DNA of 64,000 nt from Onthophagus taurus (GCF_036711975.1 NC_091968.1:1922001-1986000); one strand, 5' to 3'. Shown: positions 45,831 through 58,835, numbered from the stretch's first letter. Translations and numbers: made by a program. Notes: generated by a model not told the origin, from the sequence alone.

Positions 45831-48800
45831 TTAATCGGTTATCCATTTGGCTATTAACTCTTTAACTTTTCTTTTCGTTTCCCTCATTTGTGCAATATCG
45901 TACACAGATTCTGATGATATATCAGCGCAATGTGATGTGCCTATAAAAAATTTAAATATCAAAAAATAAGTAGGTTCATAAAGATAACACAAATATAACT
46001 TTTACAATAGAAATTAAATCCCGATAAAATTATTGATTTATATGGTTTTATATTGTCGGTTAAAAATTTTAATTACCTTCCACTACAAAAACGGGGGCAT
46101 CATCATTTAAATCCTCAGTTAAACCGATTGAAGACCACGGATCTATCGTACCATGAACCGAAACAACTTTGGTATAACTCGGTTTTAAACCCCCGTAAAA
46201 AAAGTTTGTTCTTTCTATACCCGAATTTAACATTTCTGGTGTTATCCTAATTAATTAATAACAATTATTTATATTCTATTTTAAGTAACAAAATTGTTAT
46301 ACCCATAAACGTCTTCGCACATTTTTCTGTATAAATCAACGATCACCGTATTTTTCCCAAATATGGTATTGTTAGAGGAAGTGGTTTGATAAAAACCATA
46401 TTCCGCGCAAGTTTGATACATCCATTGACGATCTAAAAAGTAATTTGCAACAAAAATTTAACTCACAATTTCATACTTACAATCACCATTCGGTAAAGGA
46501 TAATCTAAATAATCGATAAACCCATCATAATTTCCAATACAAGAACCAGCATAATAACTGTTAAAATATTGTTTAAACTTTTCATAACTACTTCCTGGAT
46601 TACTTAAAATACTGTTACAAACAGCTTGGATGCTGCTAGATTGAGCGTATTGCACCAAACTAGCAAAAGGTGAAATTAATCCGGAGAAAAAATAAGATCT
46701 ATACGGTTCTGCTAAATTTAGAGGCGAACAAGATCTAAAATCGTTCGAAATCGTGTTTAAGCCATCATTGTTGTTGGATGATAAAGTTGAAACGATTTCG
46801 CCCATTGCTTCAGAAAGAACATTGGCACATTCTGGTGATATTAATTTAATACTGTTTCCAACAACATCATAGTATTCTAAGATACAAAAATTAATGTAAA
46901 ATTTTTAAATTCAATTAAAACGTACGATAAAAGTCTTCAATAGCGAGTAAAGGTGCACTCGAAGCAAAAGCTGCGTCAATCATGTGAGGATATTTTATCC
47001 TCATCCAGGTAGCCATCGTTGCCGAATAAGAACAACCAACTAAAACTACCTAAAATTAAATAAATATATAAAATTAATTATTTATAAAAAACAATTTTTA
47101 TACTTTGCTATCTTTTAAACTTGGAATTTCGATTTTTTGGTGCTTAATAAAATAAACAACATCGGCTAACGCCTGATCTATGTTTAAATATTGCATACTT
47201 TTAGTGCATAAATTACTAAAAAATAAAAATTTTAAACAAATAATTAAAAAAAAATTTTTTTTAACCTTGTAGGAAAGCTTTCTCCATAATATCTATGCTC
47301 AGTATAAAACATATATCCTTTATGTTCCCGCGCCATATCATATAATTGCCCCGTCATTAAATAACTAGGTCCAATTTCCCATTCGCCACCGAGAAATATA
47401 AAAATTGGAGCTCCGTTTTCATAAAACTCGTCGTTTTTTAAATATCTCATTTCCCATGTTCTTAAATCGTTCGGGTTGAAATGATCAACTCTTTGCGTTA
47501 TCCATCCATAAATCGGTGTAGCGCGCGTGTTTTGATTTATCGTTAAATCGGGGGGACCTTTTCTCATTTTTTCTAAGAAAAATGGTACTGAATCGGATTC
47601 TAATAAATTTTTTGCTCTTCTTGATGAATTTGATGTTTTACATATCTACAAAAATTCAACACTATTAAATATTATGCTTAGATCTTTGAAAGTTATTGAA
47701 AGTTACAGAACTTATTTTCAATCAATCAAATCGTTTTCCAGGTACTATAAACTGTAGTGAATTGAATTTTTCTAGTTTTGCTTATATTTGACCACTTCTC
47801 GAGACACAAGATATAGAAGATAATATCAGATAATATATCTATTTGTTTAGTTATATATCTAGTGAAATGTCACTAGACTTGGCAGAATTGCAAAAGAAAT
47901 ATAAATAAAGTGATGAAGAAAGAATGCGAGATAGAAATTAAACAGTCGTGGAAGTAGTGTTAGTTCTAGTTTTGTACTAGTACTGTCACTACAACTAACA
48001 CAAAACCTAGAATTAGAATCATACGGGTTTAGCCATACGTATCTTGAGACGTACTAATATAATCCAATATACGTACTTTTCTAATATGTATATTTAACCT
48101 TTCAACTATTTCAATAAAAATATACAACAATGTTTCTAGTTCTAGGTCTAGTGTTAGTTCTAGTTTTACACTAGCACTGTTACTATGTGTTTCTACAGTT
48201 CTACTACGCATAAAACTTGAACTAACACTATATCTAGAACTAGAATCATTCGGGTTTAGCCGTCTTTAGAGACGTGCGGCTAAACCCAAATGATTCTAGA
48301 ATTCTAGAACCCTAATGTTTCTAGTTCTAGGTCTAGTGTTAGTTCTAGTTTTACTATAGCACTGTTACTATGTAGAACTAACACTATACCTAGAACTAGA
48401 TTCATTTGGGTTTAGCCGCACGTCTCTAAAGACGGCTAAACCCGAATGATTCTAGTTCTAGGATTAGTGTTAGTTCTAGTTTTACACTAGCACTGTTACT
48501 ATGTAGAACTAACACTATACCTAGATCTAGAATCATTTGGGTTTAGCCGCACGTCTCTAAAGACGGCTAAACCCGAATGATTCTAGTTCTAGGATTAGTG
48601 TTAGTTCTAGTTTTACACTAGCACTGTTACTATGTAGAACTAACACTATACCTAGATCTAGAATCATTTGGGTTTAGCCGCACGTCTCTAAAGACGGCTA
48701 AACCCGAATGATTCTAGTTCTAGGAATAGTGTTAGTTCTAGTTTTACACTAGCACTGTTACTATGTAGAACTAACACTATACCTAGATCTAGAATCATTT

Positions 48801-51056
48801 GGGTTTAGCCGCACGTCTCTAAAGACGGCTAAACCCGAATGATTCTAGTTCTAGGAATTGTGTTAGTTCTAGTTTTACACTAGCACTGTTACTATGTAGA
48901 ACTAACACTATACCTAGATCTAGAATCATTTGGGTTTAGCCGCACGTCTCTAAAGACGGCTAAACCCGAATGATTCTAGTTCTAGGAATAGTGTTAGTTC
49001 TAGTTTTACACTAGCGCTGTTACTATGTAGAACTAACACTATACCTAGATCTAGAATCATTTGGGTTTAGCCGCACGTCTCTAAAGACGGCTAAACCCGA
49101 ATGATTCTAGTTCTAGGTATAGTGCTAGTTCTAGTTTTACACTAGCACTGTTACTATGTGTTTCTACAGTTCTACTATGCATAAAACTTGAACTAACAGT
49201 ATACCTAGAACTAGAATCATTCGGGTTTAGCCGTCTTTAGAGACGTGCGGCTAAACCCAAATGATTCTAGAATTCTAGAACCCTAATGTTTCTAGTTCTA
49301 GGTCTAGTGTTAGTTCTAGTTTTACTATAGCACTGTTACTATGTAGAACTAACACTATACCTAGAACTAGAATCATTTGGGTTTAGCCGCACGTCTCTAA
49401 AGACGGCTAAACCCGAATGATTCTAGTTCTAGGAATAGTGTTAGTTCTAGTTTTACACTAGCACTGTAACTATGTAGAACTAACACTATACCTAGATCTA
49501 GAATCATTTGGGTTTAGCCGCACGTCTCTAAAGACGGCTAAACCCGAATGATTCTAGTTCTAGGTATAGTGTTAGTTCTAGTTTTACGCATTGTAGAACT
49601 GTAGAAACACATAGTAACAGTGCTAGTGTAAAACTAGAATTAACACTATACCTAGAACTAGAATCATTTGGGTTTAGCCGTCTTTAGATTAGTTTAATAA
49701 AAAATATACAACAATCTAGCACTGAACAACAACTAAAACTAGAAATAACACTAGCATTAGTACTAACACTAGACTTAGAACTACAAACATTCGGGTTTAT
49801 CCGCACATCTCTCAAGACGGCTAAACCCGAATATTTCTAGTTCTAGTGTTAGTTCTACACTTTTAGTTTAATAAAAATGGTATTAGATCTACTTTTGCAC
49901 TAGCACTGTCACTAGAACTAACACTAAACCTAGAACTAGAATCATTCGGGTTTAGCCGTCTTAAGAGACGTGCGGCTAAATCCGAATGTTTCTAGTTCTA
50001 GGTCTAGTGTTAGTTTTAGTTTTGAATTAGCACTGTCACTAGAACTAACACTAAACCTAGAACTAGAATAATTCGGGTTTAGCCGTGTTGAGAAACGTGC
50101 GGCTAAACCAGAATGGTTGTAGTTCTAAGTTTGGTGTTAATTCTAGTTTTGCACTACCACTGTTACTAAAATTAATGCCAGACCTAGAACTAGAAACACT
50201 CGGGCTTAATCGTCTTAAGAGACGTACGGCTAAACCCGAATGATTCTAGTTCTAGACTTAGTGTTAGTTGTAGTGACAATGCTAGTGCAAAACGTGTCTT
50301 GCGAGACGTGCTGCTAATCGCGAATGTTTCTAATAGCTGATTAACAATTAAAACTAGAACTATCGTCTTTGATTTATATATTGTCTAGACAACTTGAGGA
50401 ATGCCCCGAGTTTATCTATGAATGAAGACACTCGAGCTATCAGCAAGTACAACCTCCGAGAATAACTAAAATTGTGAATTGAGAAGAGTTTCAACGCTTT
50501 AATTTCATACATCTGTGAAATGTAGTTCAACGAATTGACTTGGAACAACTTTAAGTTGCTAATCTTGCTTCAAAGAAAAAGTACTCTGCAAATTTCTTGC
50601 GCATACAGATCGGTGTCTGATCAACCGCATCCAATTTTTTGACATCAGAAAGATAGAAAACCAAAAATTATGCTTCAAAAAAAAAAAATAAATAACGTAA
50701 TGAGAAGTGTTCCAAAGCTTCACCAAGAAAATTACATTATACTTTATAGTCATACAACCAAACATACAAGAGAAATGTGTAAAATGTTATTATTGCTTTA
50801 AATAAGCTTATTAATTATTTCTTCGATATATTAATTTGAAACCAAAAATTTCCTATATGTCAAAATGGGCTATTTTGAACAATTTAAAATTAATTAAATT
50901 GTTGAAATTAAATGCTTAATTTTAAAAATTAATTTCACTTACATCATTATAAATTAATTCTTCATCACCGGTTAAAACAATACCTAAAGTAACACCTATA
51001 GCGACTAAAACGACGACTATTACTGCACCTATTAAAATTTTATATCTCAACAACAT
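45831..51056 (-). CDS. S28 family serine carboxypeptidase-like protease (K12H4.7/PRSS16 type), complete
   Basis: Eight exons (50943-51056, 47266-47645, 47104-47215, 46926-47049, 46481-46876, 46303-46432, 46077-46246, 45831-45940) join in frame to 511 aa. The N-terminus is a hydrophobic segment (ILIGAVIVVVLVAIGVTLGI), a signal anchor or long signal peptide. Family motifs follow: QRVDHFNPNDLRTWEMRY, GAPIFIFLGGEWEIGP and YTEHRYYGESFPT. The nucleophile Ser sits in LVGCSYSATMA (usual GGSYxG), Asp in HGTIDPW and His in GTSHCAD, so the triad is intact. S28 enzymes cleave after Pro at peptide ends, in lysosomes or secreted. The exon 2 donor is weak (AG/GTTAAA). Intron 1 (47646-50942) holds the CTAG palindrome array. 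It lies 0.24 kb downstream of the takeout-like gene, same strand. Confidence 0.9.
47935..50340. repeat. CTAG palindromic satellite array, 131-bp period, in S28 gene intron 1
   Basis: Each unit is a hairpin with ~46-bp arms: TAGAACTAACACTATACCTA then GAATCATTTGGGTTTAGCCG pairs with CGGCTAAACCCGAATGATTC then TAGTGTTAGTTCTA. The loop is CACGTCTCTAAAGA-like. The marker CACTGTTACTATGTAG recurs at 131-bp steps (48492, 48623, 48754, 48885 and onward). Spacers read TTTTACACTAGCACTG. Unit orientation flips near 49,585-49,640. The flanks are more diverged copies. Confidence 0.95.
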
Positions 51057-51297
51057 TGTGTCTTGTAATTCTTCTACAAACAACGTTGAATGGCACGATC
51101 CGGTGAATTTATTAGGTTACATCTAATAATCTTATCGATTTTCATCGAGGAATAATAAATTTATTGCTATTAATTCCAATTAATAATAGAATTGATACGG
51201 GTTGATGATTTATAGTTTTTACTTATTATTATTTATTAGTACTTTGTATTCAAATTATTTAATTTTTATATATAATACAATTTTTGGTGCAATTTTT

Positions 51298-54200
51298 TTA
51301 AGCTGCATAAACATCTTTCTTTGGTATGGTTGAAAAATAACCAGTTATAGTGTTATCAACGATGGTTCTCATTATTTTTACCATCGCCGGGTACAATTCC
51401 TTCAAAAATTCCTCCCAATTTTCATTGACGAAAGTATTCATTTGATCACCTAAATTAAAAAAATAATAATTATTATTTTAAATATAGCCAAAAATGTGTT
51501 ATATGAATAATTTTAATGTTTAAAACAAAGTCGGATAACGTTGGTTCAGTTTACGAGGGTTTATATACAGTGTGTTAATTAATTATCGTATTAATTAACA
51601 CGCTGTATGTGATTTGCGTATCATTACTGTGATATTGGTTGCATACTTGCAATGATGTCGTCGGGCAAGGTTTATACAGGTGTCCCGCAACGATTGTACA
51701 ATACTGCATCACCATATTCTCTGATCGAAAATAGACAAAAAAAGTCTAATAAACATTGGTCCGAAAATGGACTATTTTCGAGATATTCAAAGTTTTAGTT
51801 TTATAAGTTGACCTATTGTTAACATCATTAATTGTAACGATTTAGATGCAGTAATTATATGATTACCATGGTTACGATGGTTAAGATAAAATTTAATAAA
51901 TAATAAGATAATATTAAGTTAATTAATACAGTTCATTAATAATTTAACAAAACAAGTAACAAAGACTGTCGAAGAAAATCGTTCAACCAGCATAAAAACA
52001 ACGAATATTTAACAAATTGGAAAAGATTCATGTCATAATTTGTTTTACTGTGCCAAATGCATTACTAATTTTATTTTTCAAATCCTGCACAATTTGAACG
52101 TCTTCAGAATAAACTATTTGTTTTAAATGCCCCCAAAACCAAAAATCTAACGGATTTAAATCTGGTGAACGAGGTGGCCCTCCTCGGCCAATCCACTTAT
52201 TGCCAAATCTGTTATTTAAGTATGCTCGAGTAGCGCGTGCATAATGTGCTGGTGCTCCATCATGCATAAAGTAGCAATCTTGTAGAATTTGTTGAGGTAA
52301 TTCATCAAATGCCTCGGTAAAGTCATGTTGTAAAAAATGTATGTAAGCATCGGCTGTCAATCTCTTTGGAAGAAAAAATGGACCTAATAACTGATCACGT
52401 ATAATTCGAGCCCATACATCAACACTGAATCGCCACTGATGATGAGTTTCTAGTATTGCATGGGGATTTTCATCATTCCAAACATGCGCCTTATGAATAT
52501 TAAAAATTCCGCTTTAAGTAAATGTTACTTCATCTGTAAATACAATGTTTATGGGAAAGTCGACGTTTACTACCTCTTCCTATATGGCTCACCTACAAAA
52601 AATCTCTCTTTTTTGGCCATCATTTTCTGTTAGAGCTTGAATGGTGTTGTAATGATAAGGATAAAGCAATTGCTCCCTTAAAATGCGGTGAATGGTTGTT
52701 TTGTTAATGTTTTCTTGTGCAGAATTTTTTCTAATGCTGGTTGAGGCCCTTTCATCAACTCTTCTCAAAACTGCTTCTTCTAAATCCACCGGCCTTGTGG
52801 ATATGGTGTAACATTACACCATATCCGCCATCTCTTCCTTGGAATAATTAATAGGTGCCATACTTAATAGTTTTATTAAATTAAATAGTAAAATAATAAT
52901 TTCGTGAAGTATTATTATTTTTTTTGATTAAACAACTTATCGTAATCATAGTAACGACTTAATTATTATAAAAACAAATTTAAATTCATGATGTTAACAA
53001 TATCAACTTATGAAACTAAATCTTTGAATATCTCGAAAATGGTCTATTTTCTGACCTATGTTTATTAGGCTTTTTTTGTTTATTTTCGATCATAGAATAT
53101 GTTGATGCAGTATTGTACAATCGTTGCGGGACAGCCTGTATATAAAAGGTTGTCTAGGTTCGTACGCAACCATACTGCGCATTACGTCACATGTGGAAAA
53201 TAATACCGCCAAGCAATTGAAATTAAACAAATGCATGGAGCACCACATGGCCATGAGGTTGCGTGCGCAATCCGTGATCGCTTACGTCACGAAACACTCC
53301 TGCTCTTGCCCCTCGCCCACAAACGAAAATCAAAGTATTGCAGCATAGGAACTTAGACAACCTTTAATATATAAACCTTGGACGTCGGGTACGATAATTA
53401 ACTAACACATTGTATGTAAACATATACCAATGATGGTAGAATCTAAGAGGTTTCCTACATCTCGAGAATAGGTGCACAGCTTGAAGATCCGTTCGTGACG
53501 TCAGCGCTGAATAATAATTAAAACTAGAACTAACACTAAACCTAGAACTAGAAAAATTCTATGTCTTCGGAAGTATGGCTAAACCCGAATGATTCTACTT
53601 GTAGGTATAGTGTTAGTTGTAGTGACAGTGCAAGTGTAAAAGTATTATTAATAGTGTACCTAGAACTAGAATCATGTGGGTTTAGCCGTCTTTAGAGACG
53701 TGCGGCTAAACTCAAATGACTCTAATTCTGGGTATAGTGGTAGTTCTACATAGTAACAGTGCTAGTGTAAAACTAAAACTAACACTAGACCTAGAACTAG
53801 AAACATTCAGATTTAGCCGAACGTCTTTCAAGATGGCTAAATCTGAATGATTCTAGTTCTATGTCGTGTGTTAGTTCTAGTGATAGTGCTAGTGCAAAAC
53901 TAGAACTAAAACTAGACCGAGAAGTAGAAACATTCGGATTTAGCCGCACGTCTTTCAAGGCGGCTAATTCCGAATGATTCTAGTTCTAGGTCTTGTGTTA
54001 GTTCTAGTGATAGTGCTAGTGTGAAACTAGAACTAACACTATACTTAGAACTAGAATCATTTGGGTTTAGCCGTCTTTAGAGACGTGCGGCGAAACCCAA
54101 ATGATTCTAGTTCTAGGTATAGTGTTAGTTCTACATAGTAATAGGGCTAGTGTAAAACTAGAACTAGCACTAGACCTAGAATTAGAAACATTCGGATTTA

Positions 54201-56285
54201 GCCGAACGTCTTTCAAGACGGCTAAATCCGAATGATTCTAATTCTAGGTCTTGTGTTAGTTCTAGTGATAGTGCTAGTGCAAAACTAGAACTAAAACTAG
54301 ACCGAGAAGTAGAAACATTCGGATTTAGCCGCACGTCTTTCAAGATGGCTAAACCCGAATGATTCTAGTTCTAGGTCTTGTGTTAGTTCTAGTGATAGTG
54401 CTAGTGTAAAACTCGAACTAACACTATACCTAGAACTAGAATCATTTGGGTTTAGCCGTCTTTAGAGACGTGCGGCTAAACCCAAATGATTCTAGTTCTA
54501 GGTATAGTGTTAGTTCTACATAGTAATAGGGCTAGTGTAAAACTAGAACTAGCACTAGACCTAGAATTAGAAACATTCGGATTTAGCCGAACGTCTTTCA
54601 AGACGGCTAAATCCGAATGATTCTAATTCTAGGTCTTGTGTTAGTTCTAGTGATAGTGCTAGTGCAAAATTAGAACTAACACTAGACTGAGAAGTAGAAA
54701 CATTCGGATTTAGCCGCACATCTTTCAAGGCGGCTAAACCCGAATGATTCTAGTTCTAGGTCTTGTGTTAGTTCTAGTGATAGTGCTAGTGTGAAACTAG
54801 AACTAACACTATACTTAGAACTAGAACCATTTGGGTTTAGCCGTGTTTAGAGACGTGCGGCTAAACCCAAATGATTCTAGTTCTAGGTATAGTGTTAGTT
54901 CTACATAGTAATAGGGCTAGTGTAAAACTAGAACTGGCACTAGACCTAGAATTAGAAACATTCGGATTTAGCCGAACGGCTTTCAAGACGGCTAAATCCG
55001 AATGATTCTAATTCTAGGTCTTGTGTTAGTTCTAGTGATAGTGCTAGTGCAAAATTAGAACTAACACCAGACTGAGAAGTAGAAACATTCGGATTTAGCC
55101 GCACGTCTTTCAAGGCGGCTAAACCCGAATGATTCTAGTTCTAGGTCTTGTGTTACTTCTAGTGATAGTGCTACTGTAAAACTGGAACTAACACTAGACC
55201 TAGAATTAGAAACATTCGGGTTTAGCCGTCTTAAGAGACGTGCGGCTAAATCCGAATGTTTCTAGTTCTAGGTCTAGTGTTAGTTTTAGTTTTGACTTAG
55301 CACTGTCACTAGAACTACCACTAAACATAGAACTAGAATCATTCGGGTTTAGCCGTCTTGAGAGACGTGTGGCTAAACTAGAATGATTCTAATTCTAAGT
55401 TTAGTGTTAGTTCTAGTGTTGCACTACCACTGATCCCGAATGTTTCTAGTAGCTGATTAAGAATTAAAACTAGAACTATCATCTTTGATGTATACATCGT
55501 ATAGACAACTCTGGGAATACCCCGAGTTTATTTATAAATCAAGACCGTTATATCGATGTTTTTCTGTATTATAAATAAGATGAAATTTTTTTAAAAATCT
55601 CACCTAATCTTTTATCCCCATTGAATAAATTTTCGAAATGGAATCGAACGTGTCCCAATTTCGCTTCCAAATTCGATTTGTCGATGGCCAAATATTCGAC
55701 GCCTTTCTTTTCGATCGTTTTCAAATCGACCACGTACGAATAGATACCCTTTTCCAATGTGATTTTGGACGGACCATTTCCTGTTATGGGTAAAATCAAA
55801 ATCCTGCCGTTTATTTCGTATTGTGATTCGATGATCATCGGATCTATGGACACCTCAAATTCCCAGTGATTAGCTTGAATACTAAAAGAAAATTAAAAAT
55901 GAATCATTCTTCAATTTTAATTTTTAAATTAATTCACTTTGCGTTTAAGATTTTGGTTGATTTCAAATTTTTAATAACTGCATCTTTTAATGACATCGTA
56001 AAGGTTCCCCCGGAGTTTAAATCAACCTTTGGTAGTTCCAAAGGGTTCATTTTGATGATTTTGTATTTTCGATCTCCTTTTAATACTGATTCCAAAGCGT
56101 TGTTGCCACTAGTTTTGAAACATTCGTTTACGTTTGGATCTGATATGCTGCATTGTTTCATATAAGATGCTATAAAATTATAAATATTATTTTATAAATG
56201 AAATTTAATTTTTTTTCTTACGTAGTGTTAAGCCATAAACGTTACATAACGTTGCCCCAAAAACAAAACTCAACAAGACTTTCAT
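51298..56285 (-). CDS. Takeout / juvenile hormone-binding (JHBP) family protein, complete
   Basis: Four exons (56222-56285, 55938-56169, 55604-55881, 51298-51449) give 241 aa, the usual family length. Signal peptide MKVLLSFVFGATLCNVYG, then the conserved N-terminal disulphide region (YMKQCSISDPNVNECFKTSG) and the MNPLELPKVDLNSGG motif. The middle exon has NHWEFEVSIDPMIIESQYEI and GRILILPITGNGPSKITLEK. The last exon reads DQMNTFVNENWEEFLKELYP, the typical takeout C-terminus. These secreted proteins have a TULIP-type barrel that carries small lipophilic ligands such as juvenile hormone; ligand unknown here. The last intron is about 4.15 kb and is filled with a MITE, a mariner and a CTAG array. 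Confidence 0.93.
51563..53416. mobile_element. MITE (TIR GTGTTARTTAATTATCGTA) in the takeout intron, interrupted by mariner
   Basis: The left end ACAGTGTGTTAATTAATTAT and the right end (…TACGATAATTAACTAACACA then TTGTAT) are inverted copies with TA flanks. A second inward copy (TTAATTAACACGCTGTAT) lies right after the left end. Without the mariner the element is about 390 bp. It has no coding capacity. Confidence 0.65.
51675..53140 (-). mobile_element. Mariner-family transposon, 1,462 bp, defective transposase
   Basis: TA duplications (51675-51676, 53139-53140) flank inverted ends: CAGGTGTCCCGCAACGATTG and CAATCGTTGCGGGACAGCCTG share nearly all positions, and homology of the arms extends over 100 bp (ATTTTCGAGATATTCAAAG). 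Minus-strand frames: 52789-52589 (an HTH part with SIRKNSAQENINKTTIHRIL) and 52360-52028, carrying MHDGAPAHYARATRAYLNNR and RGGPPRSPDLNPLDFWFWGH, so catalytic Asp motifs are present. Frame breaks near 52,370-52,590 inactivate it. It sits inside a MITE. Confidence 0.85.
53515..55480. repeat. CTAG palindromic array with 385-bp higher-order unit, in takeout intron 3
   Basis: Three different palindromes alternate: a TTTGGGTTTAGCC type, an ATTCGGATTTAGCCGAACG type and an ATTCGGATTTAGCCGCACG type. The marker CATAGTAA(T/C)AG recurs at about 53756, 54141, 54526 and 54911, exactly 385 bp apart. Linkers read CTAGTGATAGTGCTAGTG. The ends (from about 55190) resemble the diverged ends of the array at 49,900-50,340. 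Confidence 0.95.
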
Positions 56286-57119
56286 TTTTTCTTAATGATT
56301 ATTTTTGTGGTTGATGGTTCTTGTTGAAATGTTTTTGTCTGACTTCGCCGAACTTTTACTAATACTCCGTATTTATATAAAATTGTCAATCAGACCGGTT
56401 TTCCTTCGTAAAACCATTGCAACTATAACTATTACTTATTATTAGGAAGATTAAAAATGTTTGTATTAAGAAATTTTTAAATGGCAATTTTTAACGAGTC
56501 TACAAATTATTTAGTCATTATTATTTTTAATAGTTTTCCCCTTTCAAGGTTCTCTAATAATCGTTATTTTTTATTTCACTAGTTCCCATTTTCCGGTTAT
56601 TTTTTAAAAATTACCTAAACAACAAGCTTTTTAAAAAAATTGATGTATGTATAAATAAGTTGAAACGTTATTACCGTTAATTGAATATAAATTCTGTTTT
56701 AATTATTATTAAATGATTAGGGTAAATTATTGTAATAACTTACAATATTTGAATAGTTATATTTTGAGTTACGTGCTGTATATAAAGAAAAAGTTATGGT
56801 TTGGATAATATTCTGTCTGCAACTATATTCTGCAGTACTTTTTTTGCAACTGGTTTGATGTCTTTACCAACAATTTCCAACTTGCTACTTACAGCTGTAA
56901 GATGTAGTCTTCAATCTGCGGTTATGGTTTCTGGTATTCAGTGAGTAACTGCGACTTGCAGGGTGCAGATATAGTATACAATTTACAAAAATTATTGCAT
57001 ATTATAGGCTGCAGCTTTTGCAACTATTTATGCAAAATATAGCTATGCATTTTTTTTATTGTTTTTAATATTTACAATTTTTATCCCCTTAATACATTCT
57101 AATATATATATTATTAGTA
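56286..57119. other. Upstream region of the takeout-like gene
   Basis: AT-rich, no coding region or clear repeat. CCGTATTTATATAAAATTGT at about 56367-56386 includes a TATA-like TATATAAA-class motif placed about 85-100 bp before the ATG. Confidence 0.45.
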
Positions 57120-58790
57120 TATTATTTTCACCCTCTACCCTCTTCCTCCATTTCCATACCCTCGGCTCCGGTCCAACTCCTCCTCCCTCAACTCACTGCA
57201 CCCATTCAACATATGTTCCAACGTTTCCCATTCCTCCCTGCATAGCCTACACCACCTCTCCTCATCGGCCATCCAGTATCTGTTAGCTCTCTATCTCCTT
57301 CCAATAACAAGTATCTAGGCAGCCCCTCCGTTATTATGTCCCTGTACCTTTCGTTATATCTCCCCTCTTTTATTTGTGTCCTTCTTTCCTGTCTCTGCAC
57401 ATCTCGGTCCCTATCTCTCAACTCCCTCCACATCTCCCTACCCACCCTTTGTCTACTATTTATCTCAGTTACCGAGTAGCCCGCTCGTCTATAATAGTTG
57501 TCTCTGTCTCCTTTCCCATATCTGATCTTTCCCTCTCTAATTTCCCTCCAACACTCCCCCAAGATCCCGCAGTTTGGCCTCCCTTCTATTCTTTCTTCAT
57601 ATTTCACTGCTCTCCTGCCCGCCTCCACTCTGACCTTATCCACCTTTACCTCTTCCCTCACTATATACCCCGGTGTTTCTCTCGCCACCCCAAGCACCCA
57701 TCTCCAGTATCTATATAGCTTGCACGCCCTCCAGCATTGCCTGCTCTCTCCATCCCCATAACGCTGCTCCATACATCATCACACTGCTAACCAGGCCTTC
57801 AAACATAATCTTCCTCGCTGCCACATTCCTTCCAAAAACTCTCTTCCCCCAACCCCATACTTGTCCCATCACCTTATTCGCCTTTTTTGCCATAGCTATC
57901 ACATGCCCTCCCTGTTGTCCTCCCTGAACACATACCCCAAGTAAGTATACTCCCTAACCTCCTCGATCTCTTTTCCCTCCCATCTCCAGTTTTCTGTTCT
58001 TTTTCTCCCACCCTTACAAAACTTCATCATCCTTGTCTTCCCCACATTCACTTCCAGCCCCTTCCCCCTAAAATATCTTTCCAATGTCTTTATCATATCT
58101 TTCATCTCCGCCGCTTCTCTCGCCATGACCACGATGTCATCCGCGTATGCTAACATATGCACCTTTCTACCTCCCACCACCAACCCTCCCATTTGCTCCT
58201 TCCCCAATCTATCCTCCAGGTCCGCCGTATACAGTGTAAACAGACTTGGGCTCAGCGGACATCCCTGCCTCAGTCCCTTCGTCGTCCAGAACACGTCGCT
58301 CAGCTTATCTCCCACTTTTATCCTAGCCATAGTCTCCATGTATATTTCCTTCACTCTCCCAATTAGGTGTTCCGTGATCCCCCTCCTCCCCATCTCCTTC
58401 CACAACTTTCCCCTATCCACCTCATCAAAAGCCGCCTTCAAATCTATAAATAGGGCGTACAATTTCCCTCCCTTCTTATCCAGCTCTCTATCTGCCAGAT
58501 GCTTCAACACGTACACGTTGTCGATTGCTCCCCTTCCCTTCCGAAAGCCTGCCTGCCCATCCGGAAAAATTCCCCAAAATTCCATCTCCTCCTCCAGTCT
58601 TCCCAGCAGTATCTTCGTGTATACCTTGTATGCCGAGTCTAGTAGGTTAATTCCTCTGTAGCTCTCTACCCTTTTTATATACTGGGCAAATTAACCCCAC
58701 TTTCCATCCCTCCGGAAACCCACCCCCTCTCCATACGCTATTCATCCCCTCCAACAACTTCACTCTCACCACCCTTGATCTATATAGCTA
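57120..58790 (-). mobile_element. 5'-truncated non-LTR retrotransposon (RT and C-terminal region)
   Basis: Minus strand from about 58790: a RT N-terminal piece (GGGFPEGWKVGLICPVYKKG), a frame break near 58,670, then 58585-57899 with PDGQAGFRKGRGAIDNVYVL, LFIDLKAAFDEVDRGKLWKE, KGLRQGCPLSPSLFTLY and LAYADDIVVMAREAAEMKD. The C-terminal frame 57902-57206 carries AKKANKVMGQVWGWGKRVFG then VARETPGYIVREEVKVDKVR and RDRDVQRQERRTQIKEGRYN. The YADD box is intact. G+C and purine bias differ from host DNA. A copy of its C-terminal part is at 40440-41015. Clade not assigned. Confidence 0.85.
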
Positions 58791-58835
58791 TGCTTGCTAG
58801 CCTATAATTTGAGGTTATCATTCATAGTCTGCAAT

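Noticed and set aside
57374-58661. Ser/Pro-rich plus-strand frames
   Set aside because: They lie opposite the RT frame on the minus strand and show no domain; composition explains them.
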